Origin: Camellia lanceoleosa
Taxonomy: Eukaryota > Streptophyta > Magnoliopsida > Ericales > Theaceae
DNA length: 64,000 nt
Direction of reading: 5' to 3'
Assembly: GCA_025200525.1 (NCBI GenBank)
Contig: CM045761.1
Span: forward strand, 97,378,182-97,442,181
The notes below the pieces were generated by a model that saw only the letters and a list, made by a program, of their open reading frames with translations, was not told the origin of the DNA and did not search any database. The position numbers and the translations under genes are program-made. Shown piece after piece: positions 11,198 through 22,300 of this stretch (position 1 is its first letter; each line of letters begins with the position of its first letter).

Positions 11198-11430
11198 CAC
11201 TACTACAAAAACAATTAAAGATTACATTTTAACAAATGAAAATATCTCACTTTTATTAGAAGTGTGATAAAAAAAAATAAAAATTAGATTAATATTTTAA
11301 TCACACTTAATATGATTAAGTGTGATAATATTTATTTTTAATCTCACTTTCTATATAAGTGTGATTATATATAATTTTTTTAATCACAACTTATAAATAA
11401 GTGTGATCAAAAGTTTTTAAGGGGAATATT
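11198..11430. mobile_element. Orphan CACTA-element left end
   Basis: Begins CACTACTACAAAAAC, the canonical CACTA terminus. It is followed by subterminal copies of AAGTGTGAT and ATCACACTT in both orientations at about 11255, 11310, 11325, 11342, 11360, 11385 and 11400. No matching GTAGTG end with these repeats was found to the right. The element is either truncated or its right end was lost with the later Tat insertion. Confidence 0.65.
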
Positions 11431-11672
11431 TAAAGCCGAATTTTATTTTATGTTTAGTTTATTATTATTATTATTATTATCATTTCTCTGTGTGTGTATT
11501 GAATGATACATACACCAAAGAGATATCAATCAACACTCAGTCTCTTGCTCTCACTCTCATGAACTGCCCATCGGTCTCCTTTCATCGATTAACCAACGGC
11601 CACCGTCGCTCACCGTCTCATCGCCACGATCGGTATACCGTCTCAGGCCCATTGATTTTGAATCAGGTTTGT

Positions 11673-11678
<6 letters not shown>

Positions 11679-11709
<31 letters not shown>
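11679..11709. repeat. (CT)n microsatellite
   Basis: About 15 CT units directly after the exon-like segment ending at 11665. It makes spurious SLSLSL reading frames. Confidence 0.95.
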
Positions 11710-11713
<4 letters not shown>

Positions 11714-12123
11714 CCTCTATTTCCTTATTTGGCTCTAGCTCTAGGATTTGTTTGTTTTTGTGTTTTGATGTTGTATGGGTTTGATTTATGGAAAACGAGT
11801 AAATGGGTTATGATTTTTGATCTACATTTAGGGTTTTTTCCCCCTCTTCTTTTGATACAAAGGCTTTCAAGACTCAATCAAGTTTTTGTGGTTAAAATGA
11901 TACATGGTTGAGATCATTTACACTTTTGGAGTATTGGGTACCTGCAGATTGGTGTTATACTGCTTGCTTCTCGTGCTTGGGCTTTTTTGTCTTTCTTTTG
12001 GTAGAATTTCTAAAATGGATTTCTCTGTATATTTGTGGTGGGCAAAAACAAAATTGATTTGGGTTATCTATTGGTTAGTTGTTTGAATTTTTCGGTTGAT
12101 TGTGTTGAGATGTTGGGAAATTT

Positions 12124-12453
12124 GGGGCTTGTTTGGTTTGTTTTTGGGAGAGTTATTTTTGAAAAAAATTTAGAAGAATTGTTTTAGAATTTTTTTTGAT
12201 TTGTTTGGTTATATATTTTGAGAAATTTTTTTTTTGTGGGAGTTTGGGATGATTTGATATTTTGAAAGAATTGAGTAGATATGTGTGAGAGAAAAAGTGA
12301 TTGAGAAGGAGAGAGGAGAGAGAAAAAGTGATTGATTGATGTCTAAGAGAGAGAAGTGATTTTGAAAATTGTTTGAGAAAAATCTCAAACCAAACAAATT
12401 TTGGGGGATTTTTTTCTAAAATTCATCTTCCAAATTCAAACCAAACAAGCCCT
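12124..12453. mobile_element. hAT-like MITE, 330 bp
   Basis: GGGGCTTGTTTGGTTTG at the left is mirrored by CAAACCAAACAAGCCC at the right, with the inverted match continuing through the AAAATTT-rich subterminal parts. GCTTGTTTGG ends are common in small plant hAT derivatives. Target duplication not clear. Confidence 0.7.
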
Positions 12454-12711
12454 TGGTTTTTGGGAGTCTCAGTTTTCAGGCATGCTAAATTTGTGGTTTT
12501 TGTTGGCTTTCTTGGAATGAGTCGCTACAAGGTTTTGTTATTGTTTAGATTTCGACTTTCTTCTTGACAATTCATGTTTTCCCTCAGACTTGTTTGCATG
12601 TTTGTTTGATTATTCAGGAATGGAAATTAGTTAGTATAAACATTTTCAAATATGAGTCTTTTAGTTATGGCAAAGTGCGCCCCTTAAAGAATTAATCTTA
12701 TTAAAACATTT

Positions 12712-13267
12712 GGCTCGTTTGATAACACCATTAAGTGCTTAAATATGGAAAATTTTCAGTGGATCTTCTATTAAGTTAGTTTGATAAAGCACGATAAATC
12801 ACCATTTAAAAGTAAGAACCCATGTTAAAAGGAATCCAAGTTTTATGTCATAGAGATGTAACTCAGCACATAATGCTTAACATGATTACTCAGTGGTGGT
12901 TTTATGATCTTAATAAAATTATATTTGAATTTCTATTGTTACTAATTATAAACAACAAAGTCACCTTTTACATGATGAGAACTTTTACGTAATTTTATAT
13001 ATTTAATCCCAACTAACGAATACCATCATACCACTCACAAACAAACACAATCTATCTTATATTTCTAACTTAATACCGCTACACTAGTAATCTCCTCATT
13101 TAATTTCACCGTACTAATAATCTCATTCAACCAAGTTCGGTAAACAAATGGGGCAAGGTAGAAATAGCGTCAATAAACTAAACAAAGTTCATTATTGAGA
13201 CGCAAGGGTAGAGGTCCTTTTCGCTTCTGTTTTCAATAACTTGCAAGAAGCTGAACCAAACAAGCCC
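12712..13267. mobile_element. Probable MITE with GGCTCGTTTG ends
   Basis: GGCTCGTTTGATAAC at the left and AACCAAACAAGCCC-like sequence at the right are imperfect inverted repeats. The inside is AT-rich with small repeats (ATTAAGT, GATAA). No coding. Ends are approximate. Confidence 0.45.
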
Positions 13268-13715
13268 TTAGTTTGGTTTAGCTTAATTAGTTAGAAGAAA
13301 ATAGAAATTGAAAATTTTGTGATGTCATTGGTGGATTGTAATTTTGTTTGGTTGGAAAAAATTGTGTATGAGCCAAAAAGTTTGATGTTCAGTTCATTAA
13401 GTTTAAATCATAATTCTGATTGAGGTGAGGGCTCTTTGTTCTTACTGCAGAAACTCATTGAGGTGTCACTGTGGCAGCAAAAAAAATTGCAGAGCATGTC
13501 TGTTTATGTTCCTTCCCATTTGCCTGAAAGAATGAATGTTATAAATCAGGAATCCAGTAAATGGTAATTCTATTTGTGTTCTTTTTATTGATGTCTGGTT
13601 GGTCTTCTTTTCATTCTTATTTTATGGGTTTCAATTTGCTACCAGAAACATCAAAACAAGAAATTGGTATCCAGTCATTGAATTTTGAGGAGCCTGCAAT
13701 ATTACCGAAAGTCAG

Positions 13716-13718
<3 letters not shown>

Positions 13719-13754
<36 letters not shown>
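13719..13754. repeat. (CT)n microsatellite
   Basis: About 18 CT units following an exon-like segment. Confidence 0.95.
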
Positions 13755-13756
<2 letters not shown>

Positions 13757-14784
13757 GACAAAGACACACATGAACATATTGTTACTCAGAGAAAATGGAT
13801 GCATCACCTGAAAGTAGTAAAAGATTTTGAGGTGAATAGAAGTCTGCAATTTTGCATACCAAAATCAAGTGGAATCCACATAACTGTATTCTCTGTTCAA
13901 CTGTATTCTTGTATGTGTTGGGATTTTGTATCCACGTGACACATATAAAACCACATATGGCATGAACAGAGATTTATACACAAAAATCTTTAGTGAGGAA
14001 GCAAAATTAATTAAGAGAAATGATGATGTATTATTTCTCAAGCATTTAGAGTAATTTGGGTTATTTCAATGATTTGGGATTTGGATACAAGGACTGTCTC
14101 ATTAAAGGAAAACATGTTCCAGACCCAGCATATGAATGACAGGGAGTAAACCCAAAAACAAGCTTCAAGGAAAGAATCGTGTTCTTTTTCACCTTCTTGG
14201 GGTTTACATTTCTATGAATCTGGCTAGAGAGGATAAACTAATGAGTTTATATGTTGTTCAAGACTGTTATGTCCCCATTGCATCGATTTGGTTCACAAAA
14301 TTAATTGCACTTGTTAGGCCTTCATATTGTTCATGATGTCATCTCTTCATATTGTCGTAGCATCATGTTAGCAGTTATGCTTGAGATTTTGAGGTACTGA
14401 AGGTCATGGTTTACTGCCTAGAGGTCCCTTACTCAAACAACAGAGATAATTAAGGAATGCTCATCACATCTCCAACCCTAAAATGATGCAGTAGTGGCAG
14501 TTCTGAATTTAAAATCAACATTAGTTATTCTTTGTCTTATGATGATAAGAAACTAATAAGTTTTATTAGCCTGTGTCTGAAATATATATATATATAAATA
14601 GTATTGCTTTTGTGTTTTTTTTTTAAAATTCTATAGAACTTATGACACTTGCCAAATTCTAAATCAGAGATATTTAGACCATTGGATACTCATTGATGTC
14701 TAATGGCACCACAACCTGATCGCCAATGATCATATGTGCATTCTTCGTGAGTGACTGAATGAGTTACATTTTATTGTAATTCTT

Positions 14785-15345
14785 TGTAGCGAGTTCTAGA
14801 CGGAATGGGTCGGATCAATCCACGTTTCCCCAACTTATGTCCAAGAAGCCAAACCCACAGAGAGACCTGCACAAGAGTTCAATGGGGAATGGAGAGTCCC
14901 CCAGCGAACCCTCCGACGAGCAAGTTAGAATAGAGAGAGATGGGATGTAAAGATAGATTGAAGATAGAAAAGCTTAACCTTTTTCTTGTCTTCGATGCCT
15001 GCTTATATCCTCTGCTAATCATTTCGTTGTCTCGTTCGACCTATCACCTTGGCCAAAAGTCTATGCTCTAGCTTACCTTGTTCATGGTGAGGCTATTATG
15101 TCCCGACAAAGAGGGGTTATCACACTAAATGCTGCAGGAAAACTCATTAATGACTGATGTGTGGTGCAATAACTTTGCAAGATCTTTGTCTGCTGATGTG
15201 GGTGATTCTCTACTTGCCAAGTGTTTAAATGTCATTGGTGTTTGGTATAACGCTGGGTTTCACGAGTGTTAGGCTTTAGTATTTGAATCATGGATTGGAC
15301 CTTAGGTAGTGGGCCATATCCTTTATGGACTTACCCATGTCAATA
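14785..15345 (-). repeat. Tat element LTR (3' in element sense)
   Basis: On the plus strand it runs TGTAGCGAG...CATGTCAATA and matches 24978-25538 over the same 561 bases. In element orientation the adjacent polypurine tract is GGGAACGGAGGAC, the complement of 15346-15358. Confidence 0.93.
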
Positions 15346-15409
15346 GTCCTCCGTTCCCAAGTGCAGCTTTAGTCCAACGAAGGGAATAATGAAGAAAACG
15401 CGGGTTGTG

Positions 15410-15675
15410 AGAGACCGGCAGGGCGAAGACTGACCGAGAGGTGGGCCGACGGCGAGGGGTGACCGAACAGAGGAACCGACCGTAAGGAAGGCCGACTGCG
15501 TAGGGTGGCCGAGTGGAGAGACCGACCATAAAGAGGGCCGACCGTGAAGGGTGACCGAGTGGAGGGACCGACCGTGAGGAGGGCTGACCGCGAAGGGTGA
15601 CCGAGTGAAGGGACTGATCATGAGGAGGACCGACCGTGAGGAGGGCCGACTGCGAAGGGTGATCGAGTGGAGGGA
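15410..15675. repeat. GC-rich tandem array inside the Tat element
   Basis: About five degenerate copies of a unit near 47 bases built from GACCGACCGTGAGGAGGG and CGAAGGGTGACCGAGTGG. It lies between the 3' LTR and the antisense ORF. Tat elements often carry such arrays in this zone. Confidence 0.8.
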
Positions 15676-16083
15676 GAAGTGGCGGTGCGCGGGGCTCGAG
15701 GAGTAACAGGGCACGTGGTGATTTGAAGTGGAAAAGATAGGGTAGGGGAAGCGGGCAGTGGATCGTGGTCGTATACGTGGCGAAATCCCATAATGGGAAA
15801 GGTTAGGCGTTGAGCAAGAAACGAAGGGATAGGTCAATATAGGGTGTTTGAAAATGCGGTTTTGAAATTTTTTTTGAAAATTTTCAAACTGGAAAAATTT
15901 GACCTTGACCCTTGGAATACAGGCAAGCCTTGGGCATTTGTTTTTATCCGTTTTACCTATCTTTGTGCAAAAAACCAGCACATCCCAGAAGTAAACTCGT
16001 TTGTTTCTAGTGATACACCTCTGCAACATTTTGTGAACTTTATTGTGCCCGCATCCAAAGCCATTCGCAGACATACAAGAGAA

Positions 16084-18551
16084 ATGGCCCAAGAGGAAGT
16101 AGCAACCGCAAGGCTTGATTCGTTAGGCGACGACGATGCGGTGGAGTTGGCGGAACAGTATCGTGCGGAGTGAAAGGAGGGGAGGTAGTTAGTCAGGCAG
16201 TACGGGCTCGTCCTATGGCGATGATTGCAGCCGCGAAACCTATTAGTCAAGTGGGGCCGGACCACTGGCACACGAAGACCGATAAATCGACATGTACGGT
16301 GAAGGAGTTGAAGGAGATGCGCAAAAGGTATCAGATTCCCGCGGAGATAGAGTTGAATTTGCCGACGTCAAATGAGAGGCCATCTGACGCTCGACCGAGG
16401 GAGTTTGCCCTCTACGAAGAGGCGTTAAAGGGGGGGTTGAGGTTGCTGCTTCCTCGGATAGCAGTGGACGTGTTAAATCGGCTGGAGGTGGCTCCGGGCC
16501 AACTGATGCCCAATGCGTGGAAGATTTTATTGGCCAGTGCAAGGGCATGGTCGCGGGCGAACGAGGGGGCTGCAATGATGGTAGATGAGTTTTTTGCATG
16601 CTACAAGGCTTCGGGCCAACAAAAGACTTGGGTCACCCTACAAGCAGCAGCATGGAAGGGTCTGGTGGCGGGGTTGCCGTCATCAGTGAAGGGGTGGAGG
16701 CCGCGGTGGTTCTATGTGTCCGCCAACTGGGGAGTAGAAGTGCGCACGGTATGAAAGGTGCTAACCAAGTCAGTTGGGCCAAGGTTAGAGGCGGAAGCAG
16801 ATGAGAGGGTAAAAAATGTGAAGGCATGGAAGGAGAAGGAGGGCGCCAAGTGGGACGACCTCGTTCAGCCCTCAGCCTTGTTTGCCTCAAGGCTGGATCC
16901 TCAGCCGACCGGTGGAGACCTTACACCGGCAAAACTAGAGGTGAGGAGGAAGAGGCAAGAGTTAGAGGACAAAACCACCTTCGCCAAGGCCGATCAGTAC
17001 AAAGAGACGAAGTTAGGCTGCCCACCCAAACCGATCGTGAGGGAACGAGTCTGACCGCGTCCCAAGCCGTTGGGGGAGAAGGACTTGAGCGATTTTGAGC
17101 CATGACCACCTCCAGTGGATCCTCTGAAGGAAAAGAGCAAAAAGGAGGTGGAGGTTGTATTGAAGAAGAAGAAAAGAGTAAATGAAAGAGAGGAGGGGCC
17201 AGCCTTGAAGAGGATGAAGGAGGGGATGTCAGAGGGGACCCCTGAAGTGGATTTGGAGGAAACAGCGAAGGGGATGGAGAATGCCCTGGTCCCCGAAACA
17301 CAAGTGAAAGGTGGGGCGACTGGCCCTAAGCAGGGGACAGAGCAATAGCCCAAGGGGGGTCCTGTGCCCCAAGGAGAAGGAGGGAGGTCCAGGTTGAAGA
17401 CCGCCATTTACCACGCTCCAGCAGTGTCCGGGCGACTGGAGGAAGAATGAGGTAAAGCCAGGACTACTGCAGTTCGGCTCTTGGGAGTAGTGGAGGACGC
17501 AGCCGTGCGTTCAATGGCAAGTTTCACAGAGGCTGAACTGCTAAGGGGGCTGTGCTCAGCCTAGATAGAGGCGATGGCCTTAGCAAGAGCCTTACTGAAC
17601 AAAGCGGCGCGTGCAGAAGGCGATGTTGAGCCACTGAAGGCAAAGTTGGAGGAGGTGAAGGCCTAGCTTAAAAGTTTAAAGAGGGAGACCGGGGGCTGGA
17701 GGAAAGCCGCGCGGAGTGTGTGTGCTAGGGGGCTGGAGTATGCCCAGAACGCCAAGAAGATGGAGGTGTTGGCGATGGTGCAGGGCTATTCAGCAGACCG
17801 TGCTAATACTGAGCTGCTCGCGACCAAGTTAGAGATAGAGACAGAACGCCGCAAGGTGGTGTCACTCGAGTTCCAGTTGGTTGGCTAGCAGAAGAAGATG
17901 GAAGAGGCCCAGAAAGCCTGCACCGTCGCCAACGAAAGGTGGGATGAGGCTATGGTCTGTAATGAAGATCTATGTGCTCAGTCGATCAAAGAAAAGGAAG
18001 AAGCAGATCAGAAGATCACTGAGTTGGAGAGGGCGCTGGCAAACGAGTGGGCTAGACTGGCGGTTGAGAGAGCAGAGATGGAGAAGGCCTTGGCTGGTGA
18101 GAGGGCCAAGTCAGTGGTTGAGAAGGCAGGGTTGGAGAAGACCTTGGAAGAGGAGAGGGCCAAGTTGGCATCTGAGAGGGCAGCGTACCCTAACCTATGT
18201 GTTGCAGCGGTAGAGCAGTTCAAGGGATCCGCCGACTTCCAGATGGCTATTGATGCCGCTATCACCAGCAGCTTGGCGAGAGAGGGGGATAGGGGGGCTG
18301 GCTCGTCGGGAGTGACCGCTGGAAGTAGGAGTGAAAAGGAAGTGATCCAGAGCTTCCAGCGGTCGGACTTCTACAAGCATAAGATGGCTGAGTTCTGGGA
18401 CAGCGGTTGGAAGACTTTTAAACGTAAAGCAGAAGAGTTGTTTCCAGACTTGGACTTCAGCAATGTGAGAATAGATGAAGATGATGTGGCCTAGACCTCC
18501 CTAGATGAGGGGGTTGACGAAGAAGACCTGGCCTCGAGCGAGGATGAATGA
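16084..18551 (+). pseudogene. Antisense extra ORF of the Tat element (gypsy-type transposase-like)
   Basis: Runs opposite to gag-pol. It starts MAQEEVATARLDSLGDDD at 16084 and switches frame near 16170. One frame then continues to a TGA at 18549, about 800 codons in all. Its first half (16280-16740; RYQIPAEIELNLP, GLRLLLPR, LNRLEVAPGQLMPNAWK) resembles the plant 'putative gypsy type transposon' domain. The second half is charged coiled coil with EKALAGERAK-type repeats and an acidic C-terminus. Nine in-frame stops interrupt it: 16752, 17052, 17103, 17346, 17448, 17562, 17664, 17886, 18492. Function of this ORF class is unknown. Confidence 0.82.
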
Positions 18552-18579
18552 TTGATGTAAAATTTTTGCATTTTGTGTA

Positions 18580-18997
18580 TTTGTGTTTGTAAATAAAATT
18601 TTTGTTGTTGTTTTGTTGTTGTTGTTGTTTTTTTTTTTTTTTTTTTGGGTCGTGTAATTTCTGTAATGAATTTATGTGCAAGTTTGTAAACAAAATAATG
18701 AGTTGTGCTTTTTCGTACTGTTGTCTTTATTTCTTGTAGATCTGGATTTTTAGTTAAGTATGGCCACGAATTCTCTATTCGCATTGAGTGTTTATAAATA
18801 AAATTTTTGTTATTGTTTTGTTGTTGTTGTTTTTTTCTTTTTTTCTTTTTTTGGTCGTGTAATTTCTGTAGTGAATTTATATTTAAGTTTGTAAATAAAA
18901 TAATGAGTTGTGCTTTTTCATACTGTTGTCTTTATTTCTTGTAGATCTGGATTTTTAATCAAGTATGGCCACGAATTCTCTATTCGCGTTGAGTGCT
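18580..18997. repeat. About 210-bp tandem duplication in the Tat element
   Basis: Two copies, 18580-18790 and 18791-18997, each beginning with TAAATAAAATTTTTGTT and a (GTT)n/T-run and ending GGCCACGAATTCTCTATTCGC(A/G)TTGAGTG. It lies just after the antisense ORF and may hold its 3' processing signals (AATAAAA). Confidence 0.9.
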
Positions 18998-19004
18998 GGC
19001 TCTA

Positions 19005-19215
19005 TAAGTAACTCAGTCTGGCCGAGCTCTTCAGTTTAGCTGAGGCTTTAAGTAACTCAGTCTGGCTGAGGCTTTAAGTAACTCAGTATGGCTGAGCTCT
19101 TCGTGCTCAGTCTGGCTGAGGCTTTAAGTGACTCAGTCGGGCTGAAGCTTTCAGTAACTCAGTCTGGCTGAGCCCTTCGTGCTCAATCTGGCTGAGGCTT
19201 TAAGTAACTCAATTT
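19005..19215. repeat. Array of CTCAGTCTGGCTGAG hairpin units
   Basis: Near-palindromic CTCAGTCTGGCTGAG and variants recur about eight times, alternating with GCTTTAAGTAA and CTCTTCGTG spacers. Each unit can form a short CTCAG/CTGAG stem. It separates integrase from the antisense ORF. Confidence 0.85.
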
Positions 19216-19339
19216 AGATAACTGAGAGATAAGATCGCTGTCATTTAAGGCGTAGTCTATTGATCGCAAATTTACATCATGTGTGAAAAGGACAAAAACA
19301 ACCATGTGTGTAGATTTCCAAAAAGAATATACAGCAATT

Positions 19340-22300
19340 GATTAATACAGAGATGGGACATGATATTTTACTGAAAATAACGCTTCAAGTGCTCGGTGTT
19401 CCACGGGTGTGGGAGGTCTCGACCTTCCATGTCCTGAAGTCAGTAAGTGCCCGGTCGAGGCCTGGCCTTAACAACGTAAGGTCCTTCCCACTTGGTTGCA
19501 AGCTTGCCTTCAGCTGGGTTTTTGGTGGCAAGAGTGGCTTCGCACAAAACTAGGTCTTCCACGGTGAATTCCCTTGGTTGGACTTTGCGATTTTAGTGCA
19601 TTCGCATTTTCTGCTGATATGAGGCTCGTCTAACGGCAGAGGACTCTCGGAGCTCTTCAATCAGATCTAAGTCAGCCTGACACAATTCTTCTGTTTGTTC
19701 TGGACTCGGGTGCAAAACCTTTGGGGTGGGTAGGCCGATTTCCACTGGGATGACCGCCTTAGCGCTGTATGTTAAGCGAAATGGGGTCTCCCCAGTGGGG
19801 GTTCGGGCTGTAGTGCAGTAGGCCCAGAGTACGTTTGGTAATTCCTCAGCCCAAAGTCCCTTAGCGGCTTCCAACTTAGTTTTGATGATCTTCAGAAGAG
19901 AACGGTTGGTAACCTCAACTTGGCCATTGACTTAAGGATGACTTGGAGAAGAAAAACATGGTTGGATGTGAAGTTCTGCACAAAATTTCTTGAACTTGGC
20001 ATTGTCGAATTGCTTGCCGTTGTCGGAGACGATGGCTTAAGGGATGCCAAATCGGCATACGATTGATTGCCAGATGAATCTGGTTGTGTTCCGCTAGATA
20101 ATTGTGGCGAGGGGTTTCGCCTCCTCCCATTTAGTGAAGTAATCAATGGCGACGATTCTAAACTTGGTTTGGCCGCGACGGGTTGGCAATGGACCAACTA
20201 GGTCGATCCCCCATTTGGCAAATGGGTAGGGACTACAAAGTGTGATCAGTTCTGTAGGAGGAGCATGAGGAATGTTGGCAAAGCGCTGTCACTTATCACA
20301 CTTACATACAAATTTCGTGGCATCTTGGTTGAGAGTAGGCCAAAAGTACCCGATGCGAAGTATTTTATGGGCTAGTGACCTGGCACCCAAGTGATTACCA
20401 CATACACCCTTATGGACTTCCCTCATTACGTAGGTTGCTTGAGCAGGATTGAGGCAACTCAGGTACGAACGCGAAAAGCCACGTTTGTACAATAGGCAGT
20501 TGATAAGAATGTAGTTGGATGACTGGGCCCTGACTTTGGCAGCCTGCTGCTTGTCGTCTGGCAATTCCTCATTTGTCAAAAATAGGAGGATGTCTGCCGC
20601 CCATGAAATAGGTTCATTTTAGAGGAAGTGGACATGCTGTTGGTTTGGGGAAATGGCATGATGGGCCAGGTATTCAAGGCGGACGCCATGGCTGAGGTCT
20701 GACTGGTCGGTAAAAGCTAATTGAGCCATTTCATTTGCCTTGGAGTTTTCTGTCTTGAGGATGTGCTTGATGTGGAAAGTGTTGAAGAGGCGAACAAGGG
20801 GGAGTGCAATATCTTTTTAAGCCCGCATTGTGTCTTCCTTGGCCTCGAATTCCCCTATAATTTGTCCGACGATGAGCTGGGAATTGCTGAACACCTGGAT
20901 ATGGCTTACATCAATGTCTCTGGCTAGACGGAGACCTACTATCAATGCCTCATATTCAGCCTCATTGTTGCTTACGTCAAACAAGAAACAGAGAGCACAC
21001 TTGAAATAACCACCTTCGAGGGCGGTGAGGATGAGACCAGCCCCACTGCCTTCTTTACGGGATGATTCGTCAACATTGAGAGTCCAAGAGTGGGGGTCTT
21101 CTGCCTCAGTGTTGAGTTGCCTGGACCCCGTCGCCCGGGGGGGGGCGTGGTTGGAGTGGGATTAGTGAATTCCAGGATAAAATCAGCGACTGCCTGCCCT
21201 TGATCACCGTTCGAGGTCAGTAGGAGATGTCAAATTGGTTGAGCTTGACTGACCATTGCATAAGTCGGCCAGACAACTCTGGTTGTTGCATTATCTTCTT
21301 CAATGGTTGGTTAGTGAGGACGACAATAGGGTGGGCCTGGAAGTAAGGTCGGAGTCGTCTTGAGGCTATGACCAAGGCCAAGGCCATTTTTTCAAGCAGT
21401 AGGTAGTTCTGTACTGCTCTCTTGAGAGCCCAATTGATGTAGTAGACTGGCCGCTGGACAAAGCCGTCCTTCCTAATGAGGGCTGCATTGACTGGGATGT
21501 TTGATACGGCTATGTAGAGAAAAAGGGGCTCACCCGTGATTGCCTGAGAAAGTAGGGGGGGTTGGCCATGCACTGCTTCAATTGCTGAAAAGCCTTTTCG
21601 GATTCTGTCGTCCACTCAAAAGCCTGCTGAAGGACTTTGAAAAAGGAGAGACACTTGTCTGTTGCGGGGGAAATAAAACGGTTGAGGGCGGCGACTCTTT
21701 CCGTTAGCCTTTGGACCTCTCTAACTGTTCTAGGTGACTGTATTTCTTTCAGAGCCTTGATCTTGTCGGGGTTGGCCTCGATACCCCGTTGACTGACCAT
21801 GAAACCCAAGCATTTCCCCCATCCGACGCTAAAGGCACATTTCTCTGGATTCAACTTCATTTGATACTTACGCAGAGTGTCGAAGGTCTCCCGCAGGTTT
21901 GCCAGATGGTCAGAAGAGAGTTTGCTCTTGACAAGCATGTCGTCGACATAGACTTCCATGTTCCGACCTATCTGGTGATGAAAAACGACATTGACTAGCT
22001 GTTGGTAGGTTGCTCCGGCATTTTTCAGCCCGAATGGCATGACACGATAGTGGTAAGTCCCCTGGTCAGTGATGAAGGAGACGTGTTCCTAGTCCGATGG
22101 GTGCATCAGAATTTGATTGTAGCCAGAGAAAGCGTGCCTGAAGCTGAGCATTTGATGTCCGGCTATGGCATCGACAAGTAGATCTATGCGAGGAAGGGGA
22201 TAGCTATCTTTGGGGCAAGCTCGGTTGAGATCAGAGTAGTCGACACAGAGTCACCACTTACCGTTGTTTTTACGGACAAGGACCATATTTGACAGCCATC

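Larger units (their letters stand above)
11440..14784. other. Unidentified exon-like segments and spacer
   Basis: A C-rich leader-like segment (11490-11665) ends AATCAG|GTTTGT like a 5' exon. A segment at 13451-13563 is bounded by TGCAG and GTAATT, and one at 13646 follows ACCAG. None gives a protein I recognise, and the frame does not run cleanly between them. They may be host exons captured by the CACTA element starting at 11198. The remainder is T-rich intron-like DNA plus two MITEs. Confidence 0.4.

Noticed and set aside
11490..11911. Overlapping frames with SLSLSLSL
   Set aside because: Produced by a CT microsatellite, not by a protein gene.
14478..14496. GCAGTAGTG as the right end of the CACTA element at 11198
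   Set aside because: Lacks the poly-T and AAGTGTGAT subterminal repeats, and the flanks show no 3-bp duplication.
15340..16092. 250-codon minus-strand open frame in the Tat element
   Set aside because: It is the complement of the GC-rich tandem array and of the start of the plus-strand antisense ORF; its RSPFAVGPP-like repeats come from that array.
16921..17407. Minus-strand frames of 126 and 137 codons
   Set aside because: Shadows of the antisense ORF; proline and serine richness follows from the opposite strand coding charged residues.
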